Shown piece after piece: positions 42,985-53,070 of a DNA stretch of 64,000 nucleotides. Source of the stretch: Arcobacter aquimarinus (GTDB lineage Bacteria; Campylobacterota; Campylobacteria; Campylobacterales; Arcobacteraceae); NCBI RefSeq assembly GCF_013177635.1, contig NZ_CP030944.1, positions 2,170,001 through 2,234,000 of the forward strand. The letters run 5' to 3'. Each line of letters starts with the position of its first letter. Positions within the stretch are counted from its first letter, which is position 1. Made by a program: the position numbers and the translations under genes. The notes beneath the pieces were generated by a model. That model was not told the DNA's origin and did not search any database. It saw nothing but the letters and a program-made list of their open reading frames with translations.

Positions 42985-44637
42985 ATGGGTATCGAAGATA
43001 TTGATTTAGGTGAAGACTTTGATTTTGAGCAAATGCTTAATGAGTCTTTTGAGAATGCAGAAAATAATTCTGTGGTTGATGGTGTAATTGTTGAAATTAA
43101 TGATGAAAGAGTTTTAGTTGATGTTGGTCAAAAAGTTGAAGGTCAATTATCTATTTCAGAAATTACAATTGGTGGTGAAGTAAAGTATAAAGTTGGAGAT
43201 ACTATTCCTGTTATGTTAATGGGGAATAGAGGAGAAAGACCAAATATTTCACATAAAAAAGTGTTACAAAAAGAAAAGTTTGATTCATTTGTAAAAACTC
43301 ATGGTGAAAACTTCGAAGATGTAACTATTGAAGGTAAAATCGTTTCTGTAAAACAAAGAGGTGGTTTTATCATCGAAGATGCAGATGGTTGTGAATATTT
43401 CATGCCTATGGCACAATCTTATCTAAAAGCACAAGGTGCAATTGGAAAAACTGTAAAAGCTAAAGTTATCAAAGTAAATAAAGCTCAAAATTCAATTATT
43501 GTTTCAAGAAAAAAATTAATTGAAGAATCAAAAGCTGTTAAAGATAATAAAGTTACTGAAATTTTAGATAATAAAGAACCAATCAATGGTATTATCAAAA
43601 AAATTACTTCTTATGGAATGTTTGTAGATTTAGGTGGAATTGATGGTTTAGTAAACTACAATGAAATCTCTTACAAAGGTCCTGTAAATCCTGCAAATTA
43701 CTACAATGAAGGTGATGAAGTTTCAGTTGTAGTTTTATCTTATGACAAAGCAAAACAACACTTATCATTATCTATTAAAGCTGCTTTATCTAATCCTTGG
43801 GAAGAGATTAAAGATGAATTAGAAGTTGGTGATACAATTACGGTTACTGTTTCTAACTTTGAATCTTATGGTGCATTCGTTGATTTAGGAAACGACATTG
43901 AAGGTTTATTACATATTTCTGAAATTTCATGGAATAAAAACTTAAAAAACCCAAAGGAACTTTTAACAATTGGTGAAGAGATTAATGTTGAAGTTATTGA
44001 ATTAAACATTGAACAAAAAAGATTAAGAGTATCTTTAAAAAATTTACAAGAAAAACCTTTTTCAAAATTTACAAATGAACACAAAGTTGGTGATGTAATT
44101 AAAGGTAAAATTGCAACATTAACTGATTTTGGTGCATTTGTATCAATTGGCGAAGTAGATGGTTTATTACATAATGAAGAAGCTTCATGGGAGCCAAATG
44201 CAAAATGTAAAACACTATTTAAAAAAGGTGATGAAGTTGAAGTAAGAATTATCAAAATTGATAAAGAAAAAGAAAATATTTCATTATCAGTTAAAGAAAT
44301 TGCAGATTCTCCAGCAAAAAGATTCCAAGATACATATAAAATTGGTGATATTGTAAAAGGTACAGTAAAAGACACTAAAGATTTTGGTATTTTTATAAAA
44401 CTTGAAAACAATCTTGATGGTTTAATTAGAAATGAAGATTTTGGACCACTAAATGCTGATGAAATCAAAAATGGTGATGAAGTTGAAGCTGTAGTTGTAA
44501 ATATCGATACTAGAAAAAATAGAGTTAGATTATCTGTAAAAAGATTAGAACAACAACAAGAAAGAGAAGTTTTAAAATCTGTAAGTGATGATTCAGCAAT
44601 GACTTTAGGTGATATCTTAAAAGATCAAATGAAATAA
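42985..44637 (+). CDS. rpsA: 30S ribosomal protein S1
   Basis: Ribosomal protein S1, which helps the 30S subunit bind and unfold mRNA. The 550 residues contain six S1-type repeats starting near residues 27, 115, 200, 285, 370 and 455. The best are GIIKKITSYGMFVDLGGIDGLV, TVSNFESYGAFVDLGNDIEGLLHISEIS and GKIATLTDFGAFVSIGEVDGLLH. The first two are more diverged, as is usual for the ribosome-binding repeats. ispH lies directly upstream, the order found as a fusion or neighbour in other bacteria. serA follows 14 bp later. Confidence 0.96.
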   Translation: MGIEDIDLGEDFDFEQMLNESFENAENNSVVDGVIVEINDERVLVDVGQKVEGQLSISEITIGGEVKYKVGDTIPVMLMGNRGERPNISHKKVLQKEKFDSFVKTHGENFEDVTIEGKIVSVKQRGGFIIEDADGCEYFMPMAQSYLKAQGAIGKTVKAKVIKVNKAQNSIIVSRKKLIEESKAVKDNKVTEILDNKEPINGIIKKITSYGMFVDLGGIDGLVNYNEISYKGPVNPANYYNEGDEVSVVVLSYDKAKQHLSLSIKAALSNPWEEIKDELEVGDTITVTVSNFESYGAFVDLGNDIEGLLHISEISWNKNLKNPKELLTIGEEINVEVIELNIEQKRLRVSLKNLQEKPFSKFTNEHKVGDVIKGKIATLTDFGAFVSIGEVDGLLHNEEASWEPNAKCKTLFKKGDEVEVRIIKIDKEKENISLSVKEIADSPAKRFQDTYKIGDIVKGTVKDTKDFGIFIKLENNLDGLIRNEDFGPLNADEIKNGDEVEAVVVNIDTRKNRVRLSVKRLEQQQEREVLKSVSDDSAMTLGDILKDQMK

Positions 44638-44651
44638 TAGGAATTATTTAA

Positions 44652-46235
44652 ATGAGTAAACATACAATTGTAGTTTGTGACCATATACATGAAGCTGGTT
44701 TACAAATTCTTCAAAATACAGAAGATATAAACTATGTATATGCAGCAGATGTGAATAAAACAGAACTATTAAATATTATAAAAGATGCACATGTTGCAAT
44801 TACTAGATCTTCAACAGACGTTGATGAGAAATTTTTAAATGCGGCAACAAATTTAAAAGCAATCATCAGAGCTGGTGTTGGTTATGATAATGTTGATATT
44901 GAAGGTTGTAGTAAAAGAGGAATTATCGCAATGAATGTTCCAACTGCAAACACAATAGCGGCAGTAGAATTAACAATGGCACATATGTTATCATGCATGA
45001 GAAAATTTCCTTATGCACACAATCAATTAAAAATTGATAGAGTTTGGAAAAGAGAAGATTGGTATGGGAATGAACTTTATGGGAAAAAACTAGGTGTTAT
45101 TGGTTTTGGAAATATTGGTCATAGAGTTGCATTAAGAGCTAAATCATTTGAAATGGATGTTATTACATATGACCCATATATTCCTTCAACTAAAGCAACT
45201 GATTTAGGTATCAAATATACAACAAATTTTGATGATATTCTTGCTTGTGATATTATTACTATTCATACACCAAAAAATAAAGAAACTATTGATATGATTA
45301 GTTTTGAGCAAATTGCAAAAATGAAAGATGGTGTAGTTTTAATCAATTGTGCTAGAGGTGGATTATATAATGAAGAAGCATTAGTAGAAAACCTAAAATC
45401 TGGCAAAATTGCAATGGCTGGAATTGATGTATTTAAAAAAGAACCAGCAACAAATCACCCATTATTAGATTTACCAAATGTTACAGTAACAGCACATTTA
45501 GGTGCAAATACAAAAGAATCACAAAAAGAGATATCAATTCAAGCTGCAAATAATGCTATTGAATCAGCACGTGGAATTGCGTATCCAAATGCTTTAAATT
45601 TACCAATAGATGAGAGTAAAATTCCTTCTTTTGTAAAACCATATATTGAATTAACTCAAAAAATGGCATTTTTACTTGCACAATTAAGTAAGAGTGAAAT
45701 TAGATCAATAAATATTGCAGCTGAAGGTGAAATTTCAGAATATTTAGATTCTTTACAAACATTCTCAACTGTTGGTGTATTATCAGCAAGTTCTGGAGAT
45801 GAAGTAAACTATGTAAATGCAAACTTTATAGCAAAAGAAAAAAATATTGAATTAACAACTTCTGAATACTCAAATCATAGTGGCTATCAAAATAAAGTTT
45901 CAATAAAAATAACTACATCAACTGGTGTTAAAACTATATCAGGAACTGTATTTAATGATGATGTTCAAAGAATAGTTGAATTAAGTGGATTTACTATAGA
46001 TATCGAACCAAAAGGCAAAATGATCATCATGAGAAATAATGATGTACCAGGTGTTATTGGTGAAGTTGGTAAAATTCTTGGTGATAATAAAATTAATATT
46101 GCTGACTTTAGACTTTCAAGAGGGAAAGATGGTGCTTTAGCTGTTATTCTAATTGATGAAAAAGCATCTTCAGATGTATTAAAAAAACTTGACAGTTTAG
46201 AAGCAGCTATTGCAGTTGCTTATGCTGAAATTTAA
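44652..46235 (+). CDS. serA: D-3-phosphoglycerate dehydrogenase
   Basis: SerA oxidises 3-phosphoglycerate to phosphohydroxypyruvate, the first step of serine synthesis. The 527-residue long form has a substrate domain, a Rossmann NAD domain with GVIGFGNIGHRVA (about 143-155), catalytic Arg, Glu and His (ARGGLYNE, IDVFKKEPATNHPL, VTVTAHLGANTKE), an ASB-type middle domain, and a C-terminal ACT domain (MIIMRNNDVPGVIGEVGKILG) that usually binds serine. It sits between rpsA and efp with 14-bp and 9-bp gaps. Confidence 0.96.
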   Translation: MSKHTIVVCDHIHEAGLQILQNTEDINYVYAADVNKTELLNIIKDAHVAITRSSTDVDEKFLNAATNLKAIIRAGVGYDNVDIEGCSKRGIIAMNVPTANTIAAVELTMAHMLSCMRKFPYAHNQLKIDRVWKREDWYGNELYGKKLGVIGFGNIGHRVALRAKSFEMDVITYDPYIPSTKATDLGIKYTTNFDDILACDIITIHTPKNKETIDMISFEQIAKMKDGVVLINCARGGLYNEEALVENLKSGKIAMAGIDVFKKEPATNHPLLDLPNVTVTAHLGANTKESQKEISIQAANNAIESARGIAYPNALNLPIDESKIPSFVKPYIELTQKMAFLLAQLSKSEIRSINIAAEGEISEYLDSLQTFSTVGVLSASSGDEVNYVNANFIAKEKNIELTTSEYSNHSGYQNKVSIKITTSTGVKTISGTVFNDDVQRIVELSGFTIDIEPKGKMIIMRNNDVPGVIGEVGKILGDNKINIADFRLSRGKDGALAVILIDEKASSDVLKKLDSLEAAIAVAYAEI

Positions 46236-46244
46236 GGAGAAACT

Positions 46245-46805
46245 ATGGCAATAGGAATGAGTGAATTAAAAAAGGGATTAAAAATTGAAGTTGATGGAAT
46301 TCCTTATAAAATTACTGAATACCAACATGTAAAACCTGGGAAAGGTGCTGCATTTGTAAGATGTAAAATTAAATCATTTTTAAATGGAAAGGTTATTGAA
46401 AAAACTTTCCATGCTGGTGATAAGTGTGAAGTTCCAAACTTACAACAAAAACAAATGCAATTTTTATATGATGATGGTGAATTATTACAATTTATGGATA
46501 ATGCAACTTACGAACAAGAAGGTTTAACTTATGAACAAGTAGGTGAAGCATTTGATTGGATAATTGATGGTATGGTTTGTGATATGATGTATTTTAATGG
46601 TAAAGCAATCACAGTTGAACCTCCAATGGTAGTTGAATTAAAAATTGTTGAAACACCACCTAATTTTAAGGGTGATTCTCAAGGTGGAAGAAAACCAGCA
46701 ACTTTAGAATCAGGTGCAGTTGTACAGATTCCTTTTCATATTTTAGAAGGTGAAGTAATTAAAGTTGACACTAGAACTGGTGAATATTTAGAAAAAGTAA
46801 AATAG
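46245..46805 (+). CDS. efp: Elongation factor P
   Basis: EF-P helps ribosomes stalled at polyproline stretches. The 186 residues have the KOW-like N-domain and two OB domains. The loop that contacts the peptidyl-tRNA is [11 protein letters not shown], with K33 in the place of the modifiable Lys34 of E. coli. Its modification enzymes are not in the window. The C-terminal signature [14 protein letters not shown] is clear. It closes the rpsA-serA-efp operon at a strong terminator. Confidence 0.97.
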   Translation: MAIGMSELKKGLKIEVDGIPYKITEYQHVKPGKGAAFVRCKIKSFLNGKVIEKTFHAGDKCEVPNLQQKQMQFLYDDGELLQFMDNATYEQEGLTYEQVGEAFDWIIDGMVCDMMYFNGKAITVEPPMVVELKIVETPPNFKGDSQGGRKPATLESGAVVQIPFHILEGEVIKVDTRTGEYLEKVK

Positions 46806-46830
46806 TAGCAAATGCTACTATTTTCTTTTT
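46799..46830. terminator. Terminator of efp, shared with ribD
   Basis: AAAATAGTAGC (46799-46809) pairs with GCTACTATTTT (46814-46824) around AAAT, then CTTTTT. The efp TAG is inside the 5' arm and the ribD stop inside the 3' arm. Confidence 0.8.
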
Positions 46831-47831
46831 AAAAAAACAACTTTATCCTCTCCTATAAAATTTTCGTGCATTATCTCAAAGTCTAAATTTATATCATTCA
46901 AAGTATTTTCACCTTTTCTAATTTTTGAACTAATTATTAAAATAATAAAATCTATTTTTTCTTTAAATTTCTCAAGTAAAGTATAAACACCTTCAATCAT
47001 AACAAATTTATAATCAAGTAATTTAAATAAATCATCACTAATAAAAACTTTTCTATTTGGTATTTTAAACAAAGGTATATTATTATCAAACATCTTATTT
47101 TTACTATAAATCATAATATCAGGAGCACATCCTGCAATATATCTTGAATCAAGGGTTGGCTTATCAATTCTTACTGTGTTTCCACCAATTAAAAGTAAAT
47201 CTATTTTATCTCTTAAAGTATGAACATAAGCTAATGCTCTATTTGAAGAAATTTTACCATCAATACTACCATTTAATGTTTGTGCCATTTTAAAAAAGAT
47301 ACATGTTTTATTTTGCCAAGAAATAAATGGTAATAATAAATTATAACCATCATTTTGCAATATTCCTATATCCACTTTAATATTTTGACTTAATAATGTT
47401 TCAAGCCCACCAGAGGCTTTTGGATTTGGATCTTTTACACTTATTATTACTCTTTTTGGTTTTAAAACTTTTAACAACTCTGAACAAGCAGGAGTTTTTC
47501 CTTCATGATTACAAGGCTCAAGAGTAATGAAAATTTCACAGTCATTAAAAAAATCATTATGATTCTTTATTAAATAATCATGAATATCATACGAATTATT
47601 TAATGTTTTTAATACTGAATTAGGATATATTTTTAAAAATGCAGCTCTAAGTGCATTCACTTCAGCATGTGGCATACCAGCTTCTTTATGAGCTTCTATT
47701 GATAGTATAGCACCATTTTTTACAACAACACAACCAACAGCAGGATTTGGATATGTTAAGAGTTGATATTTCCACGCTTCATCTATTGCTAATTTCATAT
47801 AAAAATTATCATCTATTTTCATTGTTATCAC
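46818..47831 (-). CDS. ribD: Riboflavin biosynthesis deaminase/reductase
   Basis: RibD deaminates the pyrimidine intermediate and then reduces its ribose in riboflavin synthesis. The 337 residues begin with a zinc deaminase domain (HAEVNALRAA at about 56-65, PCNHEGKTPACSELL at about 104-118). A C-terminal reductase domain follows, with FFKMAQTLNGSIDGKI, LLIGGNTVRIDKPTLDSR and a shortened end (MIEGVYTLLEKF). There is a longer-than-usual insertion between H and PC motifs. It follows rimP by 83 bp and that gene's terminator on the minus strand. Confidence 0.93.
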   Translation of the reverse strand: MITMKIDDNFYMKLAIDEAWKYQLLTYPNPAVGCVVVKNGAILSIEAHKEAGMPHAEVNALRAAFLKIYPNSVLKTLNNSYDIHDYLIKNHNDFFNDCEIFITLEPCNHEGKTPACSELLKVLKPKRVIISVKDPNPKASGGLETLLSQNIKVDIGILQNDGYNLLLPFISWQNKTCIFFKMAQTLNGSIDGKISSNRALAYVHTLRDKIDLLLIGGNTVRIDKPTLDSRYIAGCAPDIMIYSKNKMFDNNIPLFKIPNRKVFISDDLFKLLDYKFVMIEGVYTLLEKFKEKIDFIILIISSKIRKGENTLNDINLDFEIMHENFIGEDKVVFLKRK

Positions 47832-47884
47832 TTTTAAAAAAATTGGAAGAGTAGTATATATTAAGTAGTTTTAATTAGTAGTTA

Positions 47885-47916
47885 AAAATCAATAGAGGAT
47901 AATCTCTATTGATTTT
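47885..47916 (-). terminator. Terminator after rimP
   Basis: A 13-bp stem (47885-47897 with 47904-47916), TCAATAGAG/CTCTATTGA at its core, with a 6-nt loop. It overlaps the rimP stop and ends the long infB-side transcript. Confidence 0.75.
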
Positions 47917-48343
47917 ACCATTCAAAATAAGTAGCAGCAGCTAAAATATTATCATAAGTAAGTTCTTCTTCTCCAAACTCAGTTTTAATAACTATTTTTT
48001 CTTCATTTGCACTTATAAGTTCACCTTTAAAAACATCAGTAGCAAAGTTCTTTACTTTAACTTTTTCACCTACAGAAGCCATAAAGTGTTCTTTCTTTTT
48101 TAATTTTCTTTCAATACCAGGGGAACTAACCTCAAGTACATATTCTCCATTCATTGGCTCATCAAGATCTAAAATTGGAGAAATCATTCTTGAAACTTCA
48201 GCACACTTATCTAAGCTAGTTCCACCCTCAACAGTAATAGAAACTCTAAATATATTTTTATCATGTTCTCTTACAGTTGTAATATCATAAAGTCTTGCAC
48301 CAAGACTCTCTACCGCCAATTTTATAGATTCTTCTAAATTCAT
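47915..48343 (-). CDS. rimP: Ribosome maturation factor RimP
   Basis: RimP assists 30S subunit assembly. The 142 residues show the N-terminal alpha/beta domain with [19 protein letters not shown] and the family mark [20 protein letters not shown] (split here), followed by an SH3-like C-terminal domain. It lies after infB and rbfA, overlapping rbfA by 4 bp, rather than before nusA-infB as in many bacteria. Confidence 0.94.
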   Translation of the reverse strand: MNLEESIKLAVESLGARLYDITTVREHDKNIFRVSITVEGGTSLDKCAEVSRMISPILDLDEPMNGEYVLEVSSPGIERKLKKKEHFMASVGEKVKVKNFATDVFKGELISANEEKIVIKTEFGEEELTYDNILAAATYFEW

Positions 48344-48699
48344 TCTTCACTACTTTTTGTTTTTCTAATTTGCATAAATAAATCTTCAATATGCTTTGAT
48401 TTTTCTAATGATGTATCATTTACAAAATTAAAATTAGGACATTTATACCAACCTGTACTTGCTAAAATATGTGTTTTTATTCTTCCATTAGCCCTATGCA
48501 ATAGAGAAATAATTATTTTTATCTCTTCTTTATCATAATCACTACCATCAAAATAAACTATTGCATCATATTTACCATTTTTACAATTTACACCAGTTAT
48601 TGGTAAAGAGTTAATTCTATTATCATCTAAATTTGACAATGCTTCAGGAATTAACTCCATTAGTAAAGATTCTGTTCTTTGTAAATTTACACTTTTCAT
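48340..48699 (-). CDS. rbfA: Ribosome-binding factor A
   Basis: RbfA matures the 3' end region of 16S rRNA on the 30S subunit. The 119 residues have a KH-like fold with [16 protein letters not shown] at the start, [19 protein letters not shown] in the middle and [29 protein letters not shown]. The usual VxVSxD segment is modified. It starts 2 bp after infB and overlaps rimP. Confidence 0.9.
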   Translation of the reverse strand: MKSVNLQRTESLLMELIPEALSNLDDNRINSLPITGVNCKNGKYDAIVYFDGSDYDKEEIKIIISLLHRANGRIKTHILASTGWYKCPNFNFVNDTSLEKSKHIEDLFMQIRKTKSSEE

Positions 48700-48701
48700 T
48701 G

Positions 48702-51407
48702 TTAGTTATCTACTGAAACTTTCTCTTCGATTTGAATAAATGTTTCAATAAAATCTCCAACTTTGATATCGTTGAATTTCTCAAACATAATTCCACACTC
48801 ATAACCATTTGCAACTTCTTTAACATCATCTTTAAATCTTTTTAATGATGAGATTTTACCTGTATATGTAACAACACCATCTCTGATGATTCTTGCATGC
48901 CCACCACGAATAACTTTTCCATCTGTTACTAAACATCCTGCTACTGTTCCAACTTTTGGAACAACAAATGTATCTCTAACTTCAGCTTGTCCTGTATTCT
49001 CTTCTCTAATAACAGCACTCATCATTCCAGATAAAGCATCTTTTACATCATCAATTAAATCATAAATAATTGAATAAGTATTAATAGTCACACCATCAGC
49101 TTTTGCTTTTGCTTTTACAGATCCTGTTGGTCTTACATTAAATCCTAAAATAATACATCCATCAGATGCACCTGCAAGTATTAAATCAGATTCAGTAATT
49201 CCACCAACTGCAGAATGAATTACTTTTACTTTTACTTCATCATTTGCAATTTTTTCTAATGAACCTTTAATAGCTTCAAGAGAACCACCAACATCAGCTT
49301 TAATAATTACTGGTAATTGTTTAATTTTTCCTTCAGCAATCAATCCACTCATTTCTTCTAATGAAACTTTTGTAGATTTAGATAACTCTTTTGCACGTGC
49401 ATGTTCAGCTCTAGTTGTTGCAATATCTCTAACTTCTTTATCTGAATCCATTGCAACCATAAATGAACCCGTTGTAGGAACATCATTAAGACCTAGCACA
49501 GTACCTGTTTCTGAAAGTCCTAACTCTTTTACTGGTTTTCCATTATCATCAGTAATTGCTTTTACTCTACCAAAAGTTGTATCACAAACGATATTATCAC
49601 CTATTTTTAAAGTACCATTTTGAACAATAATTGTAGCAACTGGACCTCTTCCTTTCTCAAGTGAAGATTCAATAACTGTAGCTTTAGCTTTAGCAGTTGG
49701 ATCAGCTTTTAACTCTAAAAGTTCTGCTTGGATTAAAATATTTTCTAATAAATCTTCAATTCCTTCACCAGTTCTTGCAGAAACTCCAATAAATTCAATA
49801 TCTCCACCCCAATCAACAGGAGTTAAATCTCTCTCTGCCATTTGAGCTTTTACCATATCAGGATTTGCAGTTTCTTTGTCCATTTTATTCATTGCTATAA
49901 TAATTGGACAACCACTTGCTTTTGCATGAGAGATAACCTCTTCTGTTTGCTGTTTAACTCCATCATCTGCAGCAACTACAATAATAATAATATCTGTAAC
50001 ATTAGCACCTCTTGCTCTCATAGCAGAGAAGGCAGCATGCCCAGGAGTATCTACAAAAGTAATTTTTTGACCATTTTTTGTAACCGTGTAAGATGAAATA
50101 TGTTGTGTAATTCCACCTGCCTCACCAGAAGCAATTTTAGAACTTCTTATTTTGTCTAATAAAGAAGTTTTTCCATGGTCAACATGCCCCATGATTGTAA
50201 CTACAGGAGGTCGTGTTACAAAAGATGTTTCATCAATATCTTCACCTAAATAATCTTCTACATAATTCACATCTTCCAATGCATCTTTTACAGTTACTTC
50301 AATACCAAACTCTTCACCAAGAATTTCTAATTCATCTTGTTTTAAAAAGTCATTTTTAGTAACCATCATTCCTAAGCTAAATAGTACAGTAATAACTTCA
50401 GCTGGAGATTTTCCACAAGCTTCTGCGAATTCATAAACCCTAATATCTTCAGGAATAGTTACTTCTGTAATTTCTACACTTTCTTGTGTTCTAGAAATTC
50501 TTTTTTTTCTTTTTCCTCTTTTTAAACCTTGAGGTGCATTACCAAAAGCTGCTGGTCTTGAACTTCTTGATTGTTTTGCAGGATTTTGAGGTTTAGGCTC
50601 ATCAAAAATTTTAAATGTATCTCCCAAATCCATATCTAGTAAAACTACTTCTTCTCCTAATAATGAATCTGTAGAACTTGAAAAGTCATCAGAATATTCC
50701 CTATCAACTTCAAGTTTTTTACCATGAACTTGAGCTTTTACAGTAGTTTTTTTCTTCTCTTTTTTTACTTTAGTTCTTTTTGCTTCTTCAGAAAAATTTT
50801 GATTGTTTTTTACTGTATTTTTATCTTCATCTTCTGTTCCACCTAATATTTCGCTAAGTGATTTCATTTGTTTTTTTGATTGAGATTCATTATCTATTGT
50901 ATTATTTGATGAATAAGTAGTTAATTCTTCTTTAGGTTTTTTCTTTTTAATAATTACCAAACCTCTTCTTTTTGGTACTATTTTATTAGGATTATCACTA
51001 TTTAAGTCAGGTTTTTCAGTGTTTTCTTCTTCAACTTTTGAAGGAGCTTTCAATACAGGTTTAGATATTACAACTTTCTTTAATTCAGTTCTTTTAACTT
51101 CATTCTCTATTTCTGGCTGTTTTGTTTCTACTTTTACTTTTTCTTCTACAACTATTTCATCATTTTTAGATTCAACTATTGCTTCTTCTTTTTTTACTAT
51201 TTTTTTAGCTTTTGAAGTTGATTTACTAGGCAACTTAGAACTTTTTCCAGTCATAATATATTTTGTAATCTCTTCTGCTTCTTCATATGATACTGCACTT
51301 TGTGGTGATTTAAGCTCTATTCCTAAATCTTTTGCTTTTGCAATAACATCTTGGCTACTTGCTCCCGCTTCTTCTGCAATTTCATAAACTCTTACTTTAT
51401 CTGACAT
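48702..51407 (-). CDS. infB: Translation initiation factor IF-2
   Basis: IF-2 is the GTPase that brings initiator tRNA to the ribosome. The 901 residues start with an IF2_N domain (VRVYEIAEEAGASSQDVI), then a long charged Lys/Glu-rich linker (about 55-310) and a second IF2_N (RVYEFAEACGKSPAEVI). The GTPase follows with GHVDHGKTSL, DTPGHAAFS, NKMDKE and SARTGEG, and then domains II-IV (FVVPKVGTVAGCLV). The ATG overlaps the ylxR stop by 11 bp. The gene belongs to a long minus-strand run. Confidence 0.97.
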   Translation of the reverse strand: MSDKVRVYEIAEEAGASSQDVIAKAKDLGIELKSPQSAVSYEEAEEITKYIMTGKSSKLPSKSTSKAKKIVKKEEAIVESKNDEIVVEEKVKVETKQPEIENEVKRTELKKVVISKPVLKAPSKVEEENTEKPDLNSDNPNKIVPKRRGLVIIKKKKPKEELTTYSSNNTIDNESQSKKQMKSLSEILGGTEDEDKNTVKNNQNFSEEAKRTKVKKEKKKTTVKAQVHGKKLEVDREYSDDFSSSTDSLLGEEVVLLDMDLGDTFKIFDEPKPQNPAKQSRSSRPAAFGNAPQGLKRGKRKKRISRTQESVEITEVTIPEDIRVYEFAEACGKSPAEVITVLFSLGMMVTKNDFLKQDELEILGEEFGIEVTVKDALEDVNYVEDYLGEDIDETSFVTRPPVVTIMGHVDHGKTSLLDKIRSSKIASGEAGGITQHISSYTVTKNGQKITFVDTPGHAAFSAMRARGANVTDIIIIVVAADDGVKQQTEEVISHAKASGCPIIIAMNKMDKETANPDMVKAQMAERDLTPVDWGGDIEFIGVSARTGEGIEDLLENILIQAELLELKADPTAKAKATVIESSLEKGRGPVATIIVQNGTLKIGDNIVCDTTFGRVKAITDDNGKPVKELGLSETGTVLGLNDVPTTGSFMVAMDSDKEVRDIATTRAEHARAKELSKSTKVSLEEMSGLIAEGKIKQLPVIIKADVGGSLEAIKGSLEKIANDEVKVKVIHSAVGGITESDLILAGASDGCIILGFNVRPTGSVKAKAKADGVTINTYSIIYDLIDDVKDALSGMMSAVIREENTGQAEVRDTFVVPKVGTVAGCLVTDGKVIRGGHARIIRDGVVTYTGKISSLKRFKDDVKEVANGYECGIMFEKFNDIKVGDFIETFIQIEEKVSVDN

Positions 51408-51672
51408 CTGTTAGCATCTCCTTAAGTTGGGTAACATACTTATCTTTATTTTTACACTCTTTACAAAGTGATTTTTCGATTTTGTTAAATTCTTTTAAAT
51501 TCATATCTTTTTCAAGAGAAGATAAACAACCTTGACAAAGATAGAAACTTCTTCCATTATTGTCATAAAAAGACAACTTTTTATCTTTACATTTTAATCT
51601 TAATAACTCTTTTTGTTCAAACTTACCCTTGCAAATAATACAAGTTCTTAAGATTCTTTTTAAATTAGCCAA
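51397..51672 (-). CDS. ylxR: YlxR-family (DUF448) RNA-binding protein
   Basis: A 91-residue DUF448/YlxR protein, a small nucleic acid-binding factor commonly found next to infB. The family mark RTCIICKGKFEQKELLRL is at residues 9-26, and a second pair of cysteines (CQGC, and CKEC near the end) may bind metal. It lacks the long C-terminal part seen in larger homologues. It overlaps infB by 11 bp. nusA, which usually precedes it, is absent. Confidence 0.9.
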   Translation of the reverse strand: MANLKRILRTCIICKGKFEQKELLRLKCKDKKLSFYDNNGRSFYLCQGCLSSLEKDMNLKEFNKIEKSLCKECKNKDKYVTQLKEMLTDVR

Positions 51673-51708
51673 GCATTATACCTAAAATATGCTTAATCTC
51701 AAAAATTA

Positions 51709-52590
51709 TCAAATTTCAATTCTCACACCAGTATTATCAAAATCAACAGTAAAAACTCTAAAATGAGGAAATCTAAATTTCAATGCTTTTTCTAAATTTT
51801 TACTATCATCAGCATGAGCTATTGAAAAAAGAGTTGATCCAGAACCTGATAAAGTACTCATCAAAGCACCTTCTTTTAATGCAGTTTTTTGAACATCAAA
51901 AAGTTCTGGCATTTGCTTCATTCTATATTTTTGATGAACTTGATCATTTGAAGCAAGCTTCAACATATCCCAATCTTCAGCCATAAAAGCAGCTGTTAAT
52001 AGTGAAGAGTGTGAAATATTAAAAATTGTATCTTCTTTTGAATATTTAAAAGGAAGAGTTTTTCTTGATAATTGAGTTGAAATAGCTCTATTTGGCACAA
52101 CAACTACTGCTTTTAAACTTTTTGGTATCTCTTTTCTAATATATTTAACTTCGTTTTCTTGAACACAAGCAACATTAAATCCTCCCATAACAGCAGGTGT
52201 TATATTATCAGGATGACTCTCATAAGCTAAAGCTAAATTAAGTAATTTATCTTTTTCAAGTTTGATTCCTTCAATTGCATAAGCACTTGCAATTGCAGAT
52301 ACAATAACTGCAGATGAACTACCTAAACCTCTTGACAAAGGAATCTCATTTTGAAATTCAAACCTAAAAAATCTTTTTTTGTGAGATAAGTTATGATAAA
52401 AATCATTAAAAATAGAGATAAACATATTATTATCTTTTAAAGCAGGATTATTAGAACCCTCTCCTTTTAAAGATACACTATGAAATTTTGATGGTCTAAT
52501 TATTACTTGATTTTTCATTGATATTGCAAGACCAAGACAATCAAATCCTGGTCCCAAATTTGCACTAGTAGCTGGAACGCTTACTTTCAT
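51709..52590 (-). CDS. thrB: Homoserine kinase
   Basis: ThrB phosphorylates homoserine, feeding threonine synthase (thrC is at 24.4 kb). The 293-residue GHMP kinase shows [18 protein letters not shown] at the start, the phosphate loop [20 protein letters not shown] (split around residue 90), and a C-terminal [14 protein letters not shown]. It follows the tsaB-like gene by 18 bp and precedes ylxR by 36 bp on the minus strand. Confidence 0.96.
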   Translation of the reverse strand: MKVSVPATSANLGPGFDCLGLAISMKNQVIIRPSKFHSVSLKGEGSNNPALKDNNMFISIFNDFYHNLSHKKRFFRFEFQNEIPLSRGLGSSSAVIVSAIASAYAIEGIKLEKDKLLNLALAYESHPDNITPAVMGGFNVACVQENEVKYIRKEIPKSLKAVVVVPNRAISTQLSRKTLPFKYSKEDTIFNISHSSLLTAAFMAEDWDMLKLASNDQVHQKYRMKQMPELFDVQKTALKEGALMSTLSGSGSTLFSIAHADDSKNLEKALKFRFPHFRVFTVDFDNTGVRIEI

Positions 52591-52608
52591 CCATTTCCTT
52601 TTTAAACT

Positions 52609-53061
52609 TTAAACAGCTGGTAAATTATATATTGGCAGTGTTTCTTTGTTAAAATTATATTTTTCTATACACATAGGTAATTTAAAGTCGTGGATTATAC
52701 TATCTTTTTCTAAAAAATCTACTTTAATCTCATTATTTGTTTTTATGAAATATTTTTTACCTAATGCTTTTATAGGTGAATTTGAATTAAATTCAAATCC
52801 ATCTATTGCATTTAATTCAATATTTTTTGTTATACAAATCGTTTTCAAAAATAAATATGCAACTTTAATTGCCATAAAAGAACCAGGAGAATTTACATAA
52901 ATAATTTTATTAATATTATAATCTTTTAATAAATCTTCAAATAATTCAGGTAATAAATCAGAAGTTTTTCCATCAAGTTTAAACTCTTTAATCAACTTCT
53001 TTTTTTCATAAATACCAATCAAAAGCGGATTTGAAATAGTAATAACTAAAACTTCTATCAA
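52609..53061 (-). CDS. tsaB: TsaB-like tRNA t6A synthesis protein, short
   Basis: A 150-residue protein matching the N-terminal half of TsaB, the TsaD partner in threonylcarbamoyl-adenosine tRNA modification. The match rests on NKIIYVNSPGSFMAIKVAYLFLKTI, where TsaB has a VGPGSFTGLRIG-type motif, followed by INAIDGFEF-like NAIDGFEF. It lacks the C-terminal half and the usual GxRHS-like residues. It probably serves as a scaffold rather than an enzyme. It is placed between lpxC (9 bp) and thrB (18 bp). Confidence 0.65.
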   Translation of the reverse strand: MIEVLVITISNPLLIGIYEKKKLIKEFKLDGKTSDLLPELFEDLLKDYNINKIIYVNSPGSFMAIKVAYLFLKTICITKNIELNAIDGFEFNSNSPIKALGKKYFIKTNNEIKVDFLEKDSIIHDFKLPMCIEKYNFNKETLPIYNLPAV

Positions 53062-53070
53062 TACTTTTCC

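Noticed and set aside
43866-44468. 200-codon minus-strand frame inside rpsA
   Set aside because: Antisense shadow of the S1 repeats; repetitive Ser/Phe-rich product, no start signals, and the plus-strand gene is certain.
51019-51387. 122-codon plus-strand frame opposite the infB N-terminal linker
   Set aside because: Mirror of the Lys/Glu-rich IF-2 linker, giving a Ser/Phe-rich product; no independent evidence of coding.
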